A stretch of 64,000 nucleotides of DNA from J027 sp965215855 (GCA_965215855.1 CBDCER010000002.1:620001-684000); one strand, 5' to 3'; numbered from the stretch's first letter, positions 9,222-17,337 are shown. Numbers and translations: made by a program. The notes: generated by a model from the letters alone, not told the origin.

Positions 9222-9881
9222 ATGCGAATGTGGAAACGTATCCGACGCAAAATAAGAACACTGAATAGCCAACAAGCCTATGCACAGTGGGCACAAACTT
9301 ATGCACCCCAAGCTCACAATCGCTTGATGGAAGCCGAAGAACAGGCTATGTTAGCACTCATACCGCCGATTCACAATCGCCTGGTATTGGACATCGCATG
9401 TGGGTCAGGTCGATGGGGACAATGGGCACTCGGTCAGGGCGTGGCTCAAGTTGTGGGCATCGACAACAGTCTGCCAATGCTTCAGCGCAGCATTCTGGAT
9501 GCGGTTTGTTTGGGCGACATGCAGACGCTACCACTACCAGACACCTCTATCGACGTGATAATCTGTGGCTTGGCTATTGGACATCTACCTCCATCAGCAA
9601 TGCGGCAGGCAGTGGTTGAAATGGGACGGGTATTGAAGTTCGGTGGCATTGCTGTTGTGAGCGATTTACATCCGTTCCAAAGCTGGAATGGAGCGCAGCG
9701 TACATTTCAGGGAACCGACGGCAAGACCTATGCTGTTGAACATTATGTTCATAGTTATGCAGCCTATCATCAAGCCACTCAAATAGCCGGGTTGCACATC
9801 ACTGATATACGCGAGATGTCTCTTTCGGCTCAACCAGAAAACAGCTCGCCAGTTATCTTGGCACTACAATTTTCCAAATAA
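9222..9881 (+). CDS. Class I SAM-dependent methyltransferase
   Basis: A 219-residue Methyltransf_11-type enzyme. Motif I (VLDIACGSGRWG, about 51-62) binds S-adenosylmethionine; the acidic residue after strand 2 is in VVGIDNS, and the motif near strand 4 reads DVIICGLAIGHL. The substrate is unknown. A basic N-terminus (MRMWKRIRRKIR) precedes the fold. The ATG at 9222 lies 49 bp from the divergently transcribed histidine kinase gene and has only a weak GAGAG ribosome site. It ends about 67 bp before the dus operon, which has its own promoter. Confidence 0.82.
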   Translation: MRMWKRIRRKIRTLNSQQAYAQWAQTYAPQAHNRLMEAEEQAMLALIPPIHNRLVLDIACGSGRWGQWALGQGVAQVVGIDNSLPMLQRSILDAVCLGDMQTLPLPDTSIDVIICGLAIGHLPPSAMRQAVVEMGRVLKFGGIAVVSDLHPFQSWNGAQRTFQGTDGKTYAVEHYVHSYAAYHQATQIAGLHITDIREMSLSAQPENSSPVILALQFSK

Positions 9882-9885
9882 ACAC

Positions 9886-9915
9886 TTGCATTATTCACCT
9901 TCTGCCCGTTATGAT
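9886..9915 (+). promoter_or_regulatory. Candidate sigma70-type promoter of the dus-MOSC operon
   Basis: TTGCAT (9886-9891) and TATGAT (9910-9915) are separated by 18 bp and lie about 33 bp upstream of the dus start, in the gap after the methyltransferase. Read by eye only. Confidence 0.45.
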
Positions 9916-9948
9916 GCCAATCCATCGTTTGGAATATTGGTAGATTAG

Positions 9949-10980
9949 ATGATTTCACCCACAACCACCTTACTCAACCCCATCCAAATCGGCTCGATTA
10001 CGGTCAACACGCCGCTGACGCTGGCTCCGATGGATGGCATGACTAACTATGCTTTTCGACGCTTATGCCGGATTCATTCCGGCCAGGATTGCGGATTAGT
10101 CTGCACTGAACTCCTCAGCAGCAGCATCCTGGTAGGCCAATCAGAACGCGCCCGCCATAAATTCGATTGGCAACCCGACGAATTTCCCTTTGCGGTACAG
10201 ATTTATGGCAGCGACCCTGCTATGATGGCCGATGCCGCGCAAATCCTGGAGCAAGCTGGGGCAGCCATCATCGACATCAACATGGGCTGTTGGGTTCCCA
10301 AAATTGCTCGCAAAGGTGGCGGAGCCGGATTATTGCGCGATGTTTGCACTGCCACCACCGTCGTGCGAGCTGTTGTAGATGCTGTGCAAGTTCCGGTCAC
10401 GGTTAAAGTGAGAGCTGGATACCGCACAGGCAAGCCTACCGCAATTGCATTTGCACGAGCCGCTGAGGAGGCCGGTGTACAGTTGATTGCTGTACATTGG
10501 CGTTATGCCAACCAGGGATTTCGCCCTTATCCAGTCGATTGGTCGATTATTCGGCAGGTTAAAGAAGCTGTGCAGACCATTCCAGTGCTGGGCAACGGCG
10601 ATGTTCACAATGCCGATGATGCCCAGCGCATGATAAAGCAAACCGGTTGCGATGGTGTGATGATTGGTCGGGCCGTTGCCGGACACCCCTGGCTTTTCAA
10701 GCAAATTGCCCACAAGCTGCGGACTGGTGAAGATTTGCCCGATCCCCCGCTTTCCGTCCGCGCACAGGCAGCATTGGAACATGCGCAGGTGATGGTCGCC
10801 ACCGCCGACTTTCCTGAAGACCGCACCGTATTGCAGTTGCGCGGTCGGCTGCATCAATATTTCGATGAATTTGTGAACGATGAACCCCATATTGCTGCTT
10901 TGCGCTACCAATTGGTGCGGGTTAACACCCTCGCCAACATCGAAAATCTTCTCTATCCACTGATTGAGGGAAACCAATGA
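9949..10980 (+). CDS. dus: tRNA-dihydrouridine synthase (Dus family)
   Basis: A 343-residue flavoenzyme that reduces uridine to dihydrouridine in the D-loop region of tRNA using FMN and NADPH. The TIM-barrel start LAPMDGMTNYAFRRL carries the family's FMN-binding LAPM motif. INMGCWVPKIARKGGGAGLL contains the catalytic Cys (DusB and relatives usually read MGCPVPK). TVKVRAG, GNGDV and MIGRAVAGHPWLF are the FMN phosphate-binding strands of the barrel. The C-terminal helical domain is present, so the protein is full length. It overlaps the following MOSC gene by ATGA, indicating co-translation. Confidence 0.93.
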   Translation: MISPTTTLLNPIQIGSITVNTPLTLAPMDGMTNYAFRRLCRIHSGQDCGLVCTELLSSSILVGQSERARHKFDWQPDEFPFAVQIYGSDPAMMADAAQILEQAGAAIIDINMGCWVPKIARKGGGAGLLRDVCTATTVVRAVVDAVQVPVTVKVRAGYRTGKPTAIAFARAAEEAGVQLIAVHWRYANQGFRPYPVDWSIIRQVKEAVQTIPVLGNGDVHNADDAQRMIKQTGCDGVMIGRAVAGHPWLFKQIAHKLRTGEDLPDPPLSVRAQAALEHAQVMVATADFPEDRTVLQLRGRLHQYFDEFVNDEPHIAALRYQLVRVNTLANIENLLYPLIEGNQ

Positions 10981-11582
10981 GTCAGACAGAATGGCATGAT
11001 ATAGGATCCGTTGTACTGTTGCAGGTGCAGATCAACCCCATCAAAATAAATGAAGACTCCCGCCGCGTCTATCGTCCTGAACCCGCCTTGCGCCAGGTCG
11101 AACAGCTCAAATTTACCCCGGAAGGCGTCACAGCTATGCTCAATAGCGAAATGGCCTACGATGCCCACCATGTCCAACACCCACTCTCGCGTCATCGCCA
11201 GAGCAATGGCATATCCTTTGGCATTACCGGCCATTATAGCCAGATGCGAGAACGGTTTGGGCCACACATTGCGCTGGGTATTGCGGGTGAGAACATCATC
11301 ATCGAGGCAGATGAAACATTGACTGAAGCGGCATTGGCAAATGGCGTGGCATTTCAATCCGCCGATGGCACACTTACCGTGTTGAAGAACGTTTTTGCGA
11401 TGGCCCCGTGCCAGCCGTTTGCTCGCTACTGCCTTGCCGACGAAAACGTGAAAGGTGAACAATCCTTAATGAAAGAAACCCTCCAATTTCTTCATCATGG
11501 TACACGCGGATTCTGCGGTGAGCCGGTTGATCAGGATGCCCATAGCGTTCACATTGGAGATCGTTTTCTGATAATTCGTTAG
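10977..11582 (+). CDS. MOSC-domain-like protein
   Basis: A 201-residue protein that looks like a stand-alone MOSC domain, the beta-barrel fold found at the C-terminus of molybdenum cofactor sulfurases and in YiiM-like proteins. Supporting features are the strand-turn GIAGENIII, the segment MAPCQPFARYC with the expected conserved Cys, and HGTRGFCGEP. Such proteins are predicted to handle sulfur or the molybdenum cofactor; no cofactor-synthesis gene is near. The ATG at 10977 overlaps the dus stop (ATGA). After the stop there is a weak hairpin (11628-11647). Confidence 0.7.
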   Translation: MSQTEWHDIGSVVLLQVQINPIKINEDSRRVYRPEPALRQVEQLKFTPEGVTAMLNSEMAYDAHHVQHPLSRHRQSNGISFGITGHYSQMRERFGPHIALGIAGENIIIEADETLTEAALANGVAFQSADGTLTVLKNVFAMAPCQPFARYCLADENVKGEQSLMKETLQFLHHGTRGFCGEPVDQDAHSVHIGDRFLIIR

Positions 11583-11627
11583 AAAATAGTTCGTAATAAG
11601 CATATTTCGGGTTCGATTTTTGCTTAT

Positions 11628-11649
11628 ACCCCCGAAAAATGCGGGGTTT
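11628..11649 (+). terminator. Weak hairpin after the MOSC gene
   Basis: CCCCG (11630-11634) can pair with CGGGG (11642-11646) across a seven-base A-rich loop, followed by only three T. It lies between the MOSC stop and the HU promoter. Stem and T run are short, so termination would be weak. Confidence 0.3.
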
Positions 11650-11653
11650 GGGC

Positions 11654-11682
11654 TTGTCGAATATCTGTTCTGCCCTTACAAT
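11654..11682 (+). promoter_or_regulatory. Candidate promoter of the HU gene
   Basis: TTGTCG (11654-11659) and TACAAT (11677-11682) with a 17-bp spacer, about 50 bp upstream of the HU start codon. The -10 box is near consensus and the spacing is ideal. Confidence 0.5.
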
Positions 11683-11733
11683 GCGAACGTACCGTAAAAT
11701 AGCGGTGAAGATCAATCATTAGGAGTTACCTTC

Positions 11734-12015
11734 ATGAAAAAGACAGAATTCGTCGAAGCAGTAGCAAACAAAGCTGGTATCACCAAAACCGATGCCCACA
11801 AGACCGTTCAGGCTGTGTTGGATGTCATCACCGAGGCACTGGCCGAGGGAGACCGGGTTGTGCTGACCGGCTTTGGAACTTTTGCTGTGCGTGAAGCCAA
11901 AGCTCGCAATGGGGTCAATCCTCGCACTAAAGAAAAGATCGTCATCCCAGCGACCAAGCGCCCAGGCTTTTCTGCCGGTGCTGTGCTGAAGAAAGCCGTC
12001 GCTCCCGACAAGTAA
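11734..12015 (+). CDS. hup: HU-family histone-like DNA-binding protein
   Basis: A 93-residue HU/IHF family protein, which bends and compacts DNA as a dimer. The N-terminal helices (MKKTEFVEAVANKAGITKTD) are followed by GFGTFAVREAKARNGVNPRT, with the beta-arm residues that enter the minor groove (usually RxGRNPxTG; here NGVNPRTKEK) and a C-terminal Pro/Lys helix. The length is normal for HU. A clear AGGAG (11721-11725) lies eight bases upstream of ATG. The gene has its own promoter and a strong terminator, so it is a monocistronic unit. Confidence 0.96.
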   Translation: MKKTEFVEAVANKAGITKTDAHKTVQAVLDVITEALAEGDRVVLTGFGTFAVREAKARNGVNPRTKEKIVIPATKRPGFSAGAVLKKAVAPDK

Positions 12016-12046
12016 CTTTCCCGCAACTATTTCAGGTACACAACAT

Positions 12047-12077
12047 GCCTGGCCGTCGTGCCAGGCGCTTTTGTTTT
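12047..12077 (+). terminator. Rho-independent terminator of the HU gene
   Basis: A perfect 7-bp stem GCCTGGC (12047-12053) / GCCAGGC (12060-12066) with a six-base loop, followed by GCTTTTGTTTT. It lies 32 bp after the HU stop and just before the insertion sequence. Confidence 0.85.
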
Positions 12078-12095
12078 CATAATGCGTTGTCTCAA

Positions 12096-12104
12096 TCCTC
12101 CCCA
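12096..12104. repeat. Left copy of the IS target-site duplication
   Basis: TCCTCCCCA, identical to 13474-13482 on the other side of the insertion sequence, directly abutting the left terminal repeat. Confidence 0.85.
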
Positions 12105-12128
12105 CGGTGCATTTCAATATGGGGGCAA
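12105..12128 (+). repeat. Left terminal inverted repeat of the IS
   Basis: A 24-bp sequence starting CGGTGCATTTC and ending GGGGGCAA, exactly complementary in reverse to 13450-13473. Confidence 0.92.
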
Positions 12129-12163
12129 GCGGTGTAAAGTAGAGAGAACCGAGGAGGAACCAG

Positions 12164-12406
12164 ATGACAAAAGCAATGGGCGAACTTGAGCAGCAACTGA
12201 TGAGTGTGGCGGAAGACCAGATCAGGCAATTGGCAGAGCAGATGGGGGCACAAAAGGGGATAACCCTGAGCGACATAGAGCAGGCGGTCGGGAAGCTGAC
12301 GCAGACGTTGGCTGCCCAAGCGGCGCAGGAGCGGGCGGCGACGGACAAAGTATGTCCGGAGTGTCAGGGAAACATGAGGAACAAGGGTAAAAAAAGAAAG
12401 GGCTAG
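12164..12406 (+). CDS. IS transposase, N-terminal frame (orfA)
   Basis: An 80-residue product whose N-terminal part is helical (EQQLMSVAEDQIRQLAEQMGA) and whose end carries the first half of a zinc ribbon (CPEC). AGGAGG lies shortly before the ATG at 12164. The frame ends at TAG 12404-12406, a few codons after an A7 tract at 12389-12395. A shift of -1 around that tract joins it in frame to the downstream part and completes the zinc ribbon (CPEC with CEAC), giving a transposase of about 427 residues. Alone it is probably non-catalytic. Confidence 0.8.
   Translation: MTKAMGELEQQLMSVAEDQIRQLAEQMGAQKGITLSDIEQAVGKLTQTLAAQAAQERAATDKVCPECQGNMRNKGKKRKG
12389..12395 (+). other. A7 slippery tract, predicted frameshift site
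   Basis: Seven A followed by G. The upstream frame reads AAA AAA AGA here and stops three codons later; the downstream frame, one base back, is open for about 350 codons. Either ribosomal -1 slippage or RNA polymerase slippage adding one A would fuse the frames. Confidence 0.65.
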
Positions 12407-13446
12407 AGACGGTCACCGGATCAATAACGATCTGGCGCGAATACTACTACTGTGAAGCGTGCCGTGCCGGGCAATTTCCTTTAGATCAACGGTGGGGGCT
12501 GAATGGGACTGATTACAGTCCCGAACTCAGTAAGGCGATGGTGTGGCTGAGTGGACAACTGCCGTATGAGCAATGTCGGGCGACATTTGAGCGGATTGGT
12601 CACCGGATCATCCCGACGACGAGTATATGGCGGCAAAGTCAGGCCTACGGTGAACGAATGCAAGCCGTCGCCTGCGAAGAACAACAACGCCTGAGTGTTG
12701 AGCGCACGACGCTACCAGATGAGGACGAACCAACCCGCAAAAGCGTGGGCATGGATGGGGGGATGGTGCATATTCGCCAGGAGGGCTGGAAAGAAATCAA
12801 AGTAGGGTCGGTCTGCGATATTGCCCAGCGGGCAGTCTACGACCCATCCATCCAAGAAATCACGGACGTTACCTATGGGATCAACACCGCTTACACGGCC
12901 GTTTTAGGCGCAGTCGAGCAATTCAAGCCTGCGATGTGGGCGTTGGCTGTCGCGCAGGGTGTCCCTATCGCTGCGGATACCTGTGTGAGTGCCGACGGCG
13001 CGGCTTGGATCTGGAACCTAGCGGCTGATCGCTTTCCGATGAGTATTGAAATTGTCGACTGGTATCACGCCGTTCGTCGGTTGAATGACGCCAGTCAAGC
13101 CTTATACCCTGATGCTCCTGACCGTGCCACACGCTGGTTCAAAAACCGTAAACATGACTTATTCCAGGGCCATGTCTGGAAAATCATCGAGCCTTTGCAA
13201 GCGGCAGGTTTATCTGAGCACTACACTTACTTCCTAACCCATCAACGCCGGATGCACTACCACGAATTTCGCGAAAATGCTTATCTCATTGGCTCCGGTA
13301 CAACTGAAAGCGGTGTCAAGCAATTCAAGGCTCGTCTCACGGCCTCCGGTATGCGCTGGTCGCGGCCTGGTGCACAACGCATGATTGCCATTCGTTCGGC
13401 TGTTCTTGGTCAATCTTTTGACACCATCTGGCAATCTGTCGCGTGA
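12394..13446 (+). CDS. IS transposase, catalytic frame (orfB, reached by -1 frameshift)
   Basis: The open -1 frame downstream of the A7 tract, about 350 codons. It begins with residues completing the zinc ribbon (YYYCEACRAGQF) and contains an ISKra4-type catalytic core with acidic residues in GMDGGMVHI, AADTCVSADGA and IGSGTTESG, plus VDWYHAVRRL. The first internal ATG is at 12538, but starting there would lose the second half of the zinc ribbon, so synthesis through frameshifting or transcript slippage at the A tract is more likely. No internal stop or deletion is seen. Confidence 0.85.
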   Translation, partial: KKGLETVTGSITIWREYYYCEACRAGQFPLDQRWGLNGTDYSPELSKAMVWLSGQLPYEQCRATFERIGHRIIPTTSIWRQSQAYGERMQAVACEEQQRLSVERTTLPDEDEPTRKSVGMDGGMVHIRQEGWKEIKVGSVCDIAQRAVYDPSIQEITDVTYGINTAYTAVLGAVEQFKPAMWALAVAQGVPIAADTCVSADGAAWIWNLAADRFPMSIEIVDWYHAVRRLNDASQALYPDAPDRATRWFKNRKHDLFQGHVWKIIEPLQAAGLSEHYTYFLTHQRRMHYHEFRENAYLIGSGTTESGVKQFKARLTASGMRWSRPGAQRMIAIRSAVLGQSFDTIWQSVA

Positions 13447-13449
13447 CTG

Positions 13450-13473
13450 TTGCCCCCATATTGAAATGCACCG
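13450..13473 (-). repeat. Right terminal inverted repeat of the IS
   Basis: Exact reverse complement of 12105-12128; begins three bases after the transposase stop codon. Confidence 0.92.
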
Positions 13474-13482
13474 TCCTCCCCA
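13474..13482. repeat. Right copy of the IS target-site duplication
   Basis: TCCTCCCCA, identical to 12096-12104. Confidence 0.85.
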
Positions 13483-13561
13483 ACGGGATTCGCACCTTTG
13501 CACGGTCTCTGTTAGAGTTAAAGGTAAAGTGGGATTCTTAAATCTTAAAAGGGCGAAACGT

Positions 13562-14602
13562 ATGCGGAAAATACGTCATTTGATCCTCTTATTTGCGGTT
13601 CTTGTAGGGATTGTGGCCCTGGCTATTCCAGCCAGTGCCCAGAGTAGCAACTACTTAATTGTCAACGCGGTGGGTCTCAATCTGCGAACTGGGCCGGGGG
13701 CACAATATGCCTCGTTGGGTGTTCTCAGCGGCGGCGAGAGCTATGATATTGATGGCATCTCCCCCGATTTGATCTGGTTCCACATTGTCGGCACACCTTT
13801 TGGCGATGGATGGGTGCGAGGCCGTCATACCATCTTCCGTGGAGATATAAACTCCATTCCCATTATCACCGGTCCTTATGGGGTGTTAGCAACTGCAACA
13901 CTCTATGTCAACATCGTCATTCCAGTTTATGCTCAACCCGGCGGCCCTTCCATTGGCATGATTCCTGGCAATCGTGAATATCTGATTACCGGGCGCAGTG
14001 CTGATAGTGTATGGGTGCAATTGGAAACTGGTGTCTATGGCTCGGTCTGGACACATGTCTCGCGAGGAGCGTTTCGAGGAACATGGTCCAATATTCCGAT
14101 CTTATATGGTGTTGAAGCCCCGACTGAGGCTCCCACCGAACCGTATCTGATTGTCAATGCTTATGCGCTCAATGTGCGAACTGGCCCTGGTGTCGAATTT
14201 GCCTCGTTGGGTACGGTGCGCGGTGGCGATGTCTTTGAAATCGGTGGTGTTTCATCCGATGGCATCTGGTTTAATGTGATGGGAACGCCCTATGGTAATG
14301 GCTGGATGCGAGGCCGCCACACTATCTTCCGCGGTGATCGTGGCAGCTTGGTAGCAATTCCCGGCCCCTATGGATCATTAGCACCGGCCTACTTCTATGT
14401 CCATATCTACATTCCGGTTTACGATGCACCGCATGGGCAGCAATTGGGCTTGATTCCTGGGCGTATTCAATATCTCGTCACTGGACGCAACCTGGATGGC
14501 TCCTGGATACAGCTACAAACGCCCGAATTTGGTGAAGTTTGGACACAATTCTCGCGGGGTTCGTTCCGGGGCTACTATTTCAATGTACCGCTGATTGAGT
14601 AG
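13562..14602 (+). CDS. Secreted protein with two SH3b repeats
   Basis: A 346-residue exported protein. Residues 1-27 are a signal peptide (basic start, hydrophobic core, ASA cleavage site). The mature part is an internal duplication: each half of about 150 residues begins with a bacterial SH3 domain (LNLRTGPGAQYASLG and LNVRTGPGVEFASLG), continues with MRGRHTIFRGD or VRGRHTIFRGD, and ends with a second beta domain (VYAQPGGPSIGMIPGNREYL and VYDAPHGQQLGLIPGRIQYL). SH3b domains usually bind cell-wall or surface ligands. The ATG at 13562 is used; longer readings would run back to the IS. The IS lies 88 bp upstream and may affect its promoter. A hairpin terminator follows. Confidence 0.88.
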   Translation: MRKIRHLILLFAVLVGIVALAIPASAQSSNYLIVNAVGLNLRTGPGAQYASLGVLSGGESYDIDGISPDLIWFHIVGTPFGDGWVRGRHTIFRGDINSIPIITGPYGVLATATLYVNIVIPVYAQPGGPSIGMIPGNREYLITGRSADSVWVQLETGVYGSVWTHVSRGAFRGTWSNIPILYGVEAPTEAPTEPYLIVNAYALNVRTGPGVEFASLGTVRGGDVFEIGGVSSDGIWFNVMGTPYGNGWMRGRHTIFRGDRGSLVAIPGPYGSLAPAYFYVHIYIPVYDAPHGQQLGLIPGRIQYLVTGRNLDGSWIQLQTPEFGEVWTQFSRGSFRGYYFNVPLIE

Positions 14603-14622
14603 TGACAAATCAAGACATAGTG

Positions 14623-14666
14623 GCGGGCGACCTGTATCCTGTATAGGTATCGCCCGCTGTTTGTTT
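14623..14666 (+). terminator. Terminator after the SH3b gene
   Basis: GCGGGCGA (14623-14630) pairs perfectly with TCGCCCGC (14650-14657), with further partial pairing inside, followed by TGTTTGTTT. The T-rich side makes it a + strand terminator; it overlaps the last codon of the convergent GT2 gene. Confidence 0.7.
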
Positions 14667-16125
14667 ATATCCGGCGTGTCTGCTGAATATTCCATAACGC
14701 GAAGATGGCAAACGACAACGCATAGACTAACATATAGGGAGCCATGAATGGCAGTCGGTCCAACGCCAGGAAAAAGCCCCACAACGCATAGGCCATCAAC
14801 AACAACTCGCCAACCGTAACACCATCAATCTTCAGAGTGTACCGGCTGGAAACCCAGCTCTCGCCCTTGCGTGTCAACCGAAACTTGGGCGTGCGTTTGA
14901 ATTCTCGTTCAATCCCAGGACGATGAATTGCTGCCAACACAGCTTTGGTATTACTGACCACAATCGCAGCCCCCACGACGAATTGAATCGGAAAATAGAG
15001 CAGGCGACGGAGCCAATCTTTGTAGAGTTCAGCCTGGGCAACCGCAATAATTATCGGCGGAATGATACTAAAAACGCCGACAACTCGGAGGTCAGGCAAT
15101 TTCTCGAACATGTCTCCCCAAATCAGGAATGGCGTCAACATAAACACCAACAGAATGACAGGTTGCACCACATATTGTGACAGGTGCATCAAACCCATAA
15201 ATTTCTTGGCAGGGGAAAATTTGCGAGACCGTATCAGAGGTACGGCATGTTTAATCAAGCACTCAGTGGATCCTGTTGCCCAGCGAGCCTGTTGCATCTT
15301 ATAAGCCTGTACCTGGGGCGGCAATTCACCCGGAACTGGCACATCCACGAGATACAGGAAATTCCAGCCCTGCATCAACGCTCGATACGACAAATCAAGG
15401 TCTTCGGTCAACGTGGACGATGACCAGCCTCCAGAATCGTTGATGGCTTCCACACGCCAGATGCCGCCTGTTCCATTCATCGACATCGGCAAACGTCCCC
15501 GGCTGCGAGCGACTTGCTCAATGGCAAAATGTCCATCAATCGACAATGCCTGAACTCGCGTCAACCAATTATAGTCTAAATTCAGATGATCCCAACGTGT
15601 CTGGATAAGCCCCAAGTTAGTATTGCGGCTAAAAAATGGCATTGTTCGTCGTAAAAAGTCGCGCTGTGGGATAAAATCGGCATCAAAAATCGCGACACAG
15701 TCTGTGTCAGTCAATGTCAGCCCATAAGCCAGCGCCCCAGCTTTATAGCCTTTACGGTCCGGGCGACGTACCAATGTGATATGATGAAATCCTTTAGCTT
15801 CCCACTCCTCAATCTTCTGGCGGACAACGTCGGTAGTTTCATCAGTAGAATCATCCAAAATTTGAATATGAAGCTTATCCTGGGGATAATCAAGTTGGGC
15901 GCAGGCATCAATCAAGCGATCAACGACATGTGCCTCGTTGTAAATCGGCAATTGAATGGTAACCGACAACAACTCATCATCGCCAACTTCTGGCAATTGC
16001 GGTTTACGATGCCGGGTCAATGCATAAATCACCAGCAACGCACCAAAATTGCTGATAAAAATCGTCAGGAAAATGACCGCTGTTACATAAATTACAGCGG
16101 CACTATTCAATGCTAAATCAACCAT
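14665..16125 (-). CDS. Membrane processive glycosyltransferase family 2 (cellulose-synthase-like)
   Basis: A 486-residue beta-glycan synthase-like protein. An N-terminal membrane helix (about 10-35) precedes the GT-A domain with TIQLPIYNEAHVV, the Asp pair in ILDDSTDET, the DAD metal site (IFDADF), TEDLDLSYRA with the third catalytic Asp, and QQARW, the QxxRW motif of processive enzymes. At least four membrane helices follow. The layout fits CsaA-type glucomannan synthases and related GT2 polymerases that extrude polysaccharide while making it. The product is not known. No PilZ domain or BcsB partner is adjacent. Confidence 0.87.
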   Translation of the reverse strand: MVDLALNSAAVIYVTAVIFLTIFISNFGALLVIYALTRHRKPQLPEVGDDELLSVTIQLPIYNEAHVVDRLIDACAQLDYPQDKLHIQILDDSTDETTDVVRQKIEEWEAKGFHHITLVRRPDRKGYKAGALAYGLTLTDTDCVAIFDADFIPQRDFLRRTMPFFSRNTNLGLIQTRWDHLNLDYNWLTRVQALSIDGHFAIEQVARSRGRLPMSMNGTGGIWRVEAINDSGGWSSSTLTEDLDLSYRALMQGWNFLYLVDVPVPGELPPQVQAYKMQQARWATGSTECLIKHAVPLIRSRKFSPAKKFMGLMHLSQYVVQPVILLVFMLTPFLIWGDMFEKLPDLRVVGVFSIIPPIIIAVAQAELYKDWLRRLLYFPIQFVVGAAIVVSNTKAVLAAIHRPGIEREFKRTPKFRLTRKGESWVSSRYTLKIDGVTVGELLLMAYALWGFFLALDRLPFMAPYMLVYALSFAIFALWNIQQTRRI

Positions 16126-16235
16126 GAGTTATTTATCTTCACAAGACCTGCCAAGCATTATCAATCCGAATCTGGCAGGTAGCATGACATAGCCACCGGG
16201 GTTTGACAAGGGAATTTTTGCTTTGGGCGAACGGA

Positions 16236-17243
16236 ATGAACAAAAAGAACCAATCTGTTGAACATGAGCTTATCTTCCGGATGACAGCCGACGGTATCCT
16301 AATCGTCGATAAAGAGGGAGTTTGTCGTGCAGTCAATCCCGCTGCTGCCGCCATGTTCCAAATCGGGGTAGCAGACTTGCAGGGCAAACAGCTCGCAGAT
16401 GTTTTCAGCACCAATCGTAAACTGGTCTATCTATCTGAAGTGGGCGGCCCAACTGAAGCAAATATTGTGTTACCAACGGAGCGACTGGCACAGGGAATCG
16501 CTCATGATCTACCTGATGGCGGGCGGATCGTATTACTTAATGACGTCACTGAACAACGTCAACTTGACTTTCGGCGCGAGGCACTGGTCACAGCCGTGGC
16601 GCATGACCTCCGCAATCCATTGAATGCCGTTATGGGCTATGCCAGGCTGGTCGATAAATTCGGTGCTTTAACTGAACGGCAATCCCGGTTCTTAGATCGC
16701 GTTACCCAGACCACTCGCAAAGTGTGGGAACTGGCCGATACACTGGTCAATCTAGCCTGGATCGAGTCTGGAATGCCTTTACATCATATTCCTTTCGATT
16801 TGGCCGAGCTGATCCAACAGGTCATTGGTGAGCAAAGTAGACAGGCGCGACTCAAGAACACGCGATTGATTATCAGCACTCAAGACACTGTGCCTACCAT
16901 CATGGGCGACCCCGAACGCATGAAACAAGCCATTACCTACTTAATTGACAATGCCATCCAATATTCGCCTCCTGATACCTACATCGTGATCCATTGCTGG
17001 CAAAAACCTGATGAGGTGTTTTGCTCCATTGTAGATCAGGGTTTTGGGATCGCGGAAGACGATCTTGAGTTGATCTGGGATCGCATGTGGCGCTCATCTG
17101 ATGTACGAATTGCAACCATTCCCGGTGGTGGCATTGGCCTAACCTATGTCAAAGGCGTTATCGAACGGCATGGCGGCCAGATATGGGTCGAAAGCACAGT
17201 GGATAAGGGCAGTACCTTCACTTTTACTTTACCGCTGGTCTGA
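16236..17243 (+). CDS. PAS-domain sensor histidine kinase
   Basis: A soluble two-component kinase of about 335 residues. A PAS domain (RMTADGILIVDKEGVCRAVN) leads into HisKA (VTAVAHDLRNPLNAVMGYARL, phosphorylated His in AHDLRNP) and an ATPase domain with N box (ITYLIDNAIQYSPP), G1 (DQGFGIAEDDL) and a G2-like GGGIGLTYVKG. ATG at 16236 is chosen; TTG codons at 16203 and 16218 would add up to 11 residues, and AAGGGA before the latter keeps them possible. No regulator gene is next to it. It is divergent from the GT2 gene. Confidence 0.88.
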   Translation: MNKKNQSVEHELIFRMTADGILIVDKEGVCRAVNPAAAAMFQIGVADLQGKQLADVFSTNRKLVYLSEVGGPTEANIVLPTERLAQGIAHDLPDGGRIVLLNDVTEQRQLDFRREALVTAVAHDLRNPLNAVMGYARLVDKFGALTERQSRFLDRVTQTTRKVWELADTLVNLAWIESGMPLHHIPFDLAELIQQVIGEQSRQARLKNTRLIISTQDTVPTIMGDPERMKQAITYLIDNAIQYSPPDTYIVIHCWQKPDEVFCSIVDQGFGIAEDDLELIWDRMWRSSDVRIATIPGGGIGLTYVKGVIERHGGQIWVESTVDKGSTFTFTLPLV

Positions 17244-17337
17244 CAACGGAGATGCTAATAATTTACAAATTTCATATTTAATTTCCGGCTATAAATAGAA
17301 AGATGCACGAACTTATCAAACGGATGCGAGAAAACCT

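Larger units (their letters stand above)
12105..13473 (+). mobile_element. Complete insertion sequence, ISKra4 family (ISMich2-like)
   Basis: A 1369-bp element bounded by perfect 24-bp inverted repeats and flanked by 9-bp direct repeats (TCCTCCCCA), which define both ends exactly. It carries a transposase in two frames. The downstream part has hallmarks of ISKra4-family transposases: DGGMVHI near the first Asp, VDWYHAVRRLNDA, and GSGTTESGVKQFKARL followed by a MRWSRPGAQ motif. Size, two overlapping frames and short duplication resemble the ISMich2 subgroup; that placement is from memory and should be compared with ISfinder. It is inserted between the HU terminator and the SH3b gene without breaking either. 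Repeats and frames look undamaged, so it may be active or recent. Confidence 0.9.

Noticed and set aside
11583..11733. Riboswitch or leader RNA upstream of the HU gene
   Set aside because: Only a short hairpin and an ordinary promoter were found; nothing matches a known riboswitch core.
13385..13561. Longer N-terminus of the SH3b protein starting inside the insertion sequence
   Set aside because: It would cross the right terminal repeat of the IS and bury the signal peptide; ATG 13562 gives a clean signal peptide.
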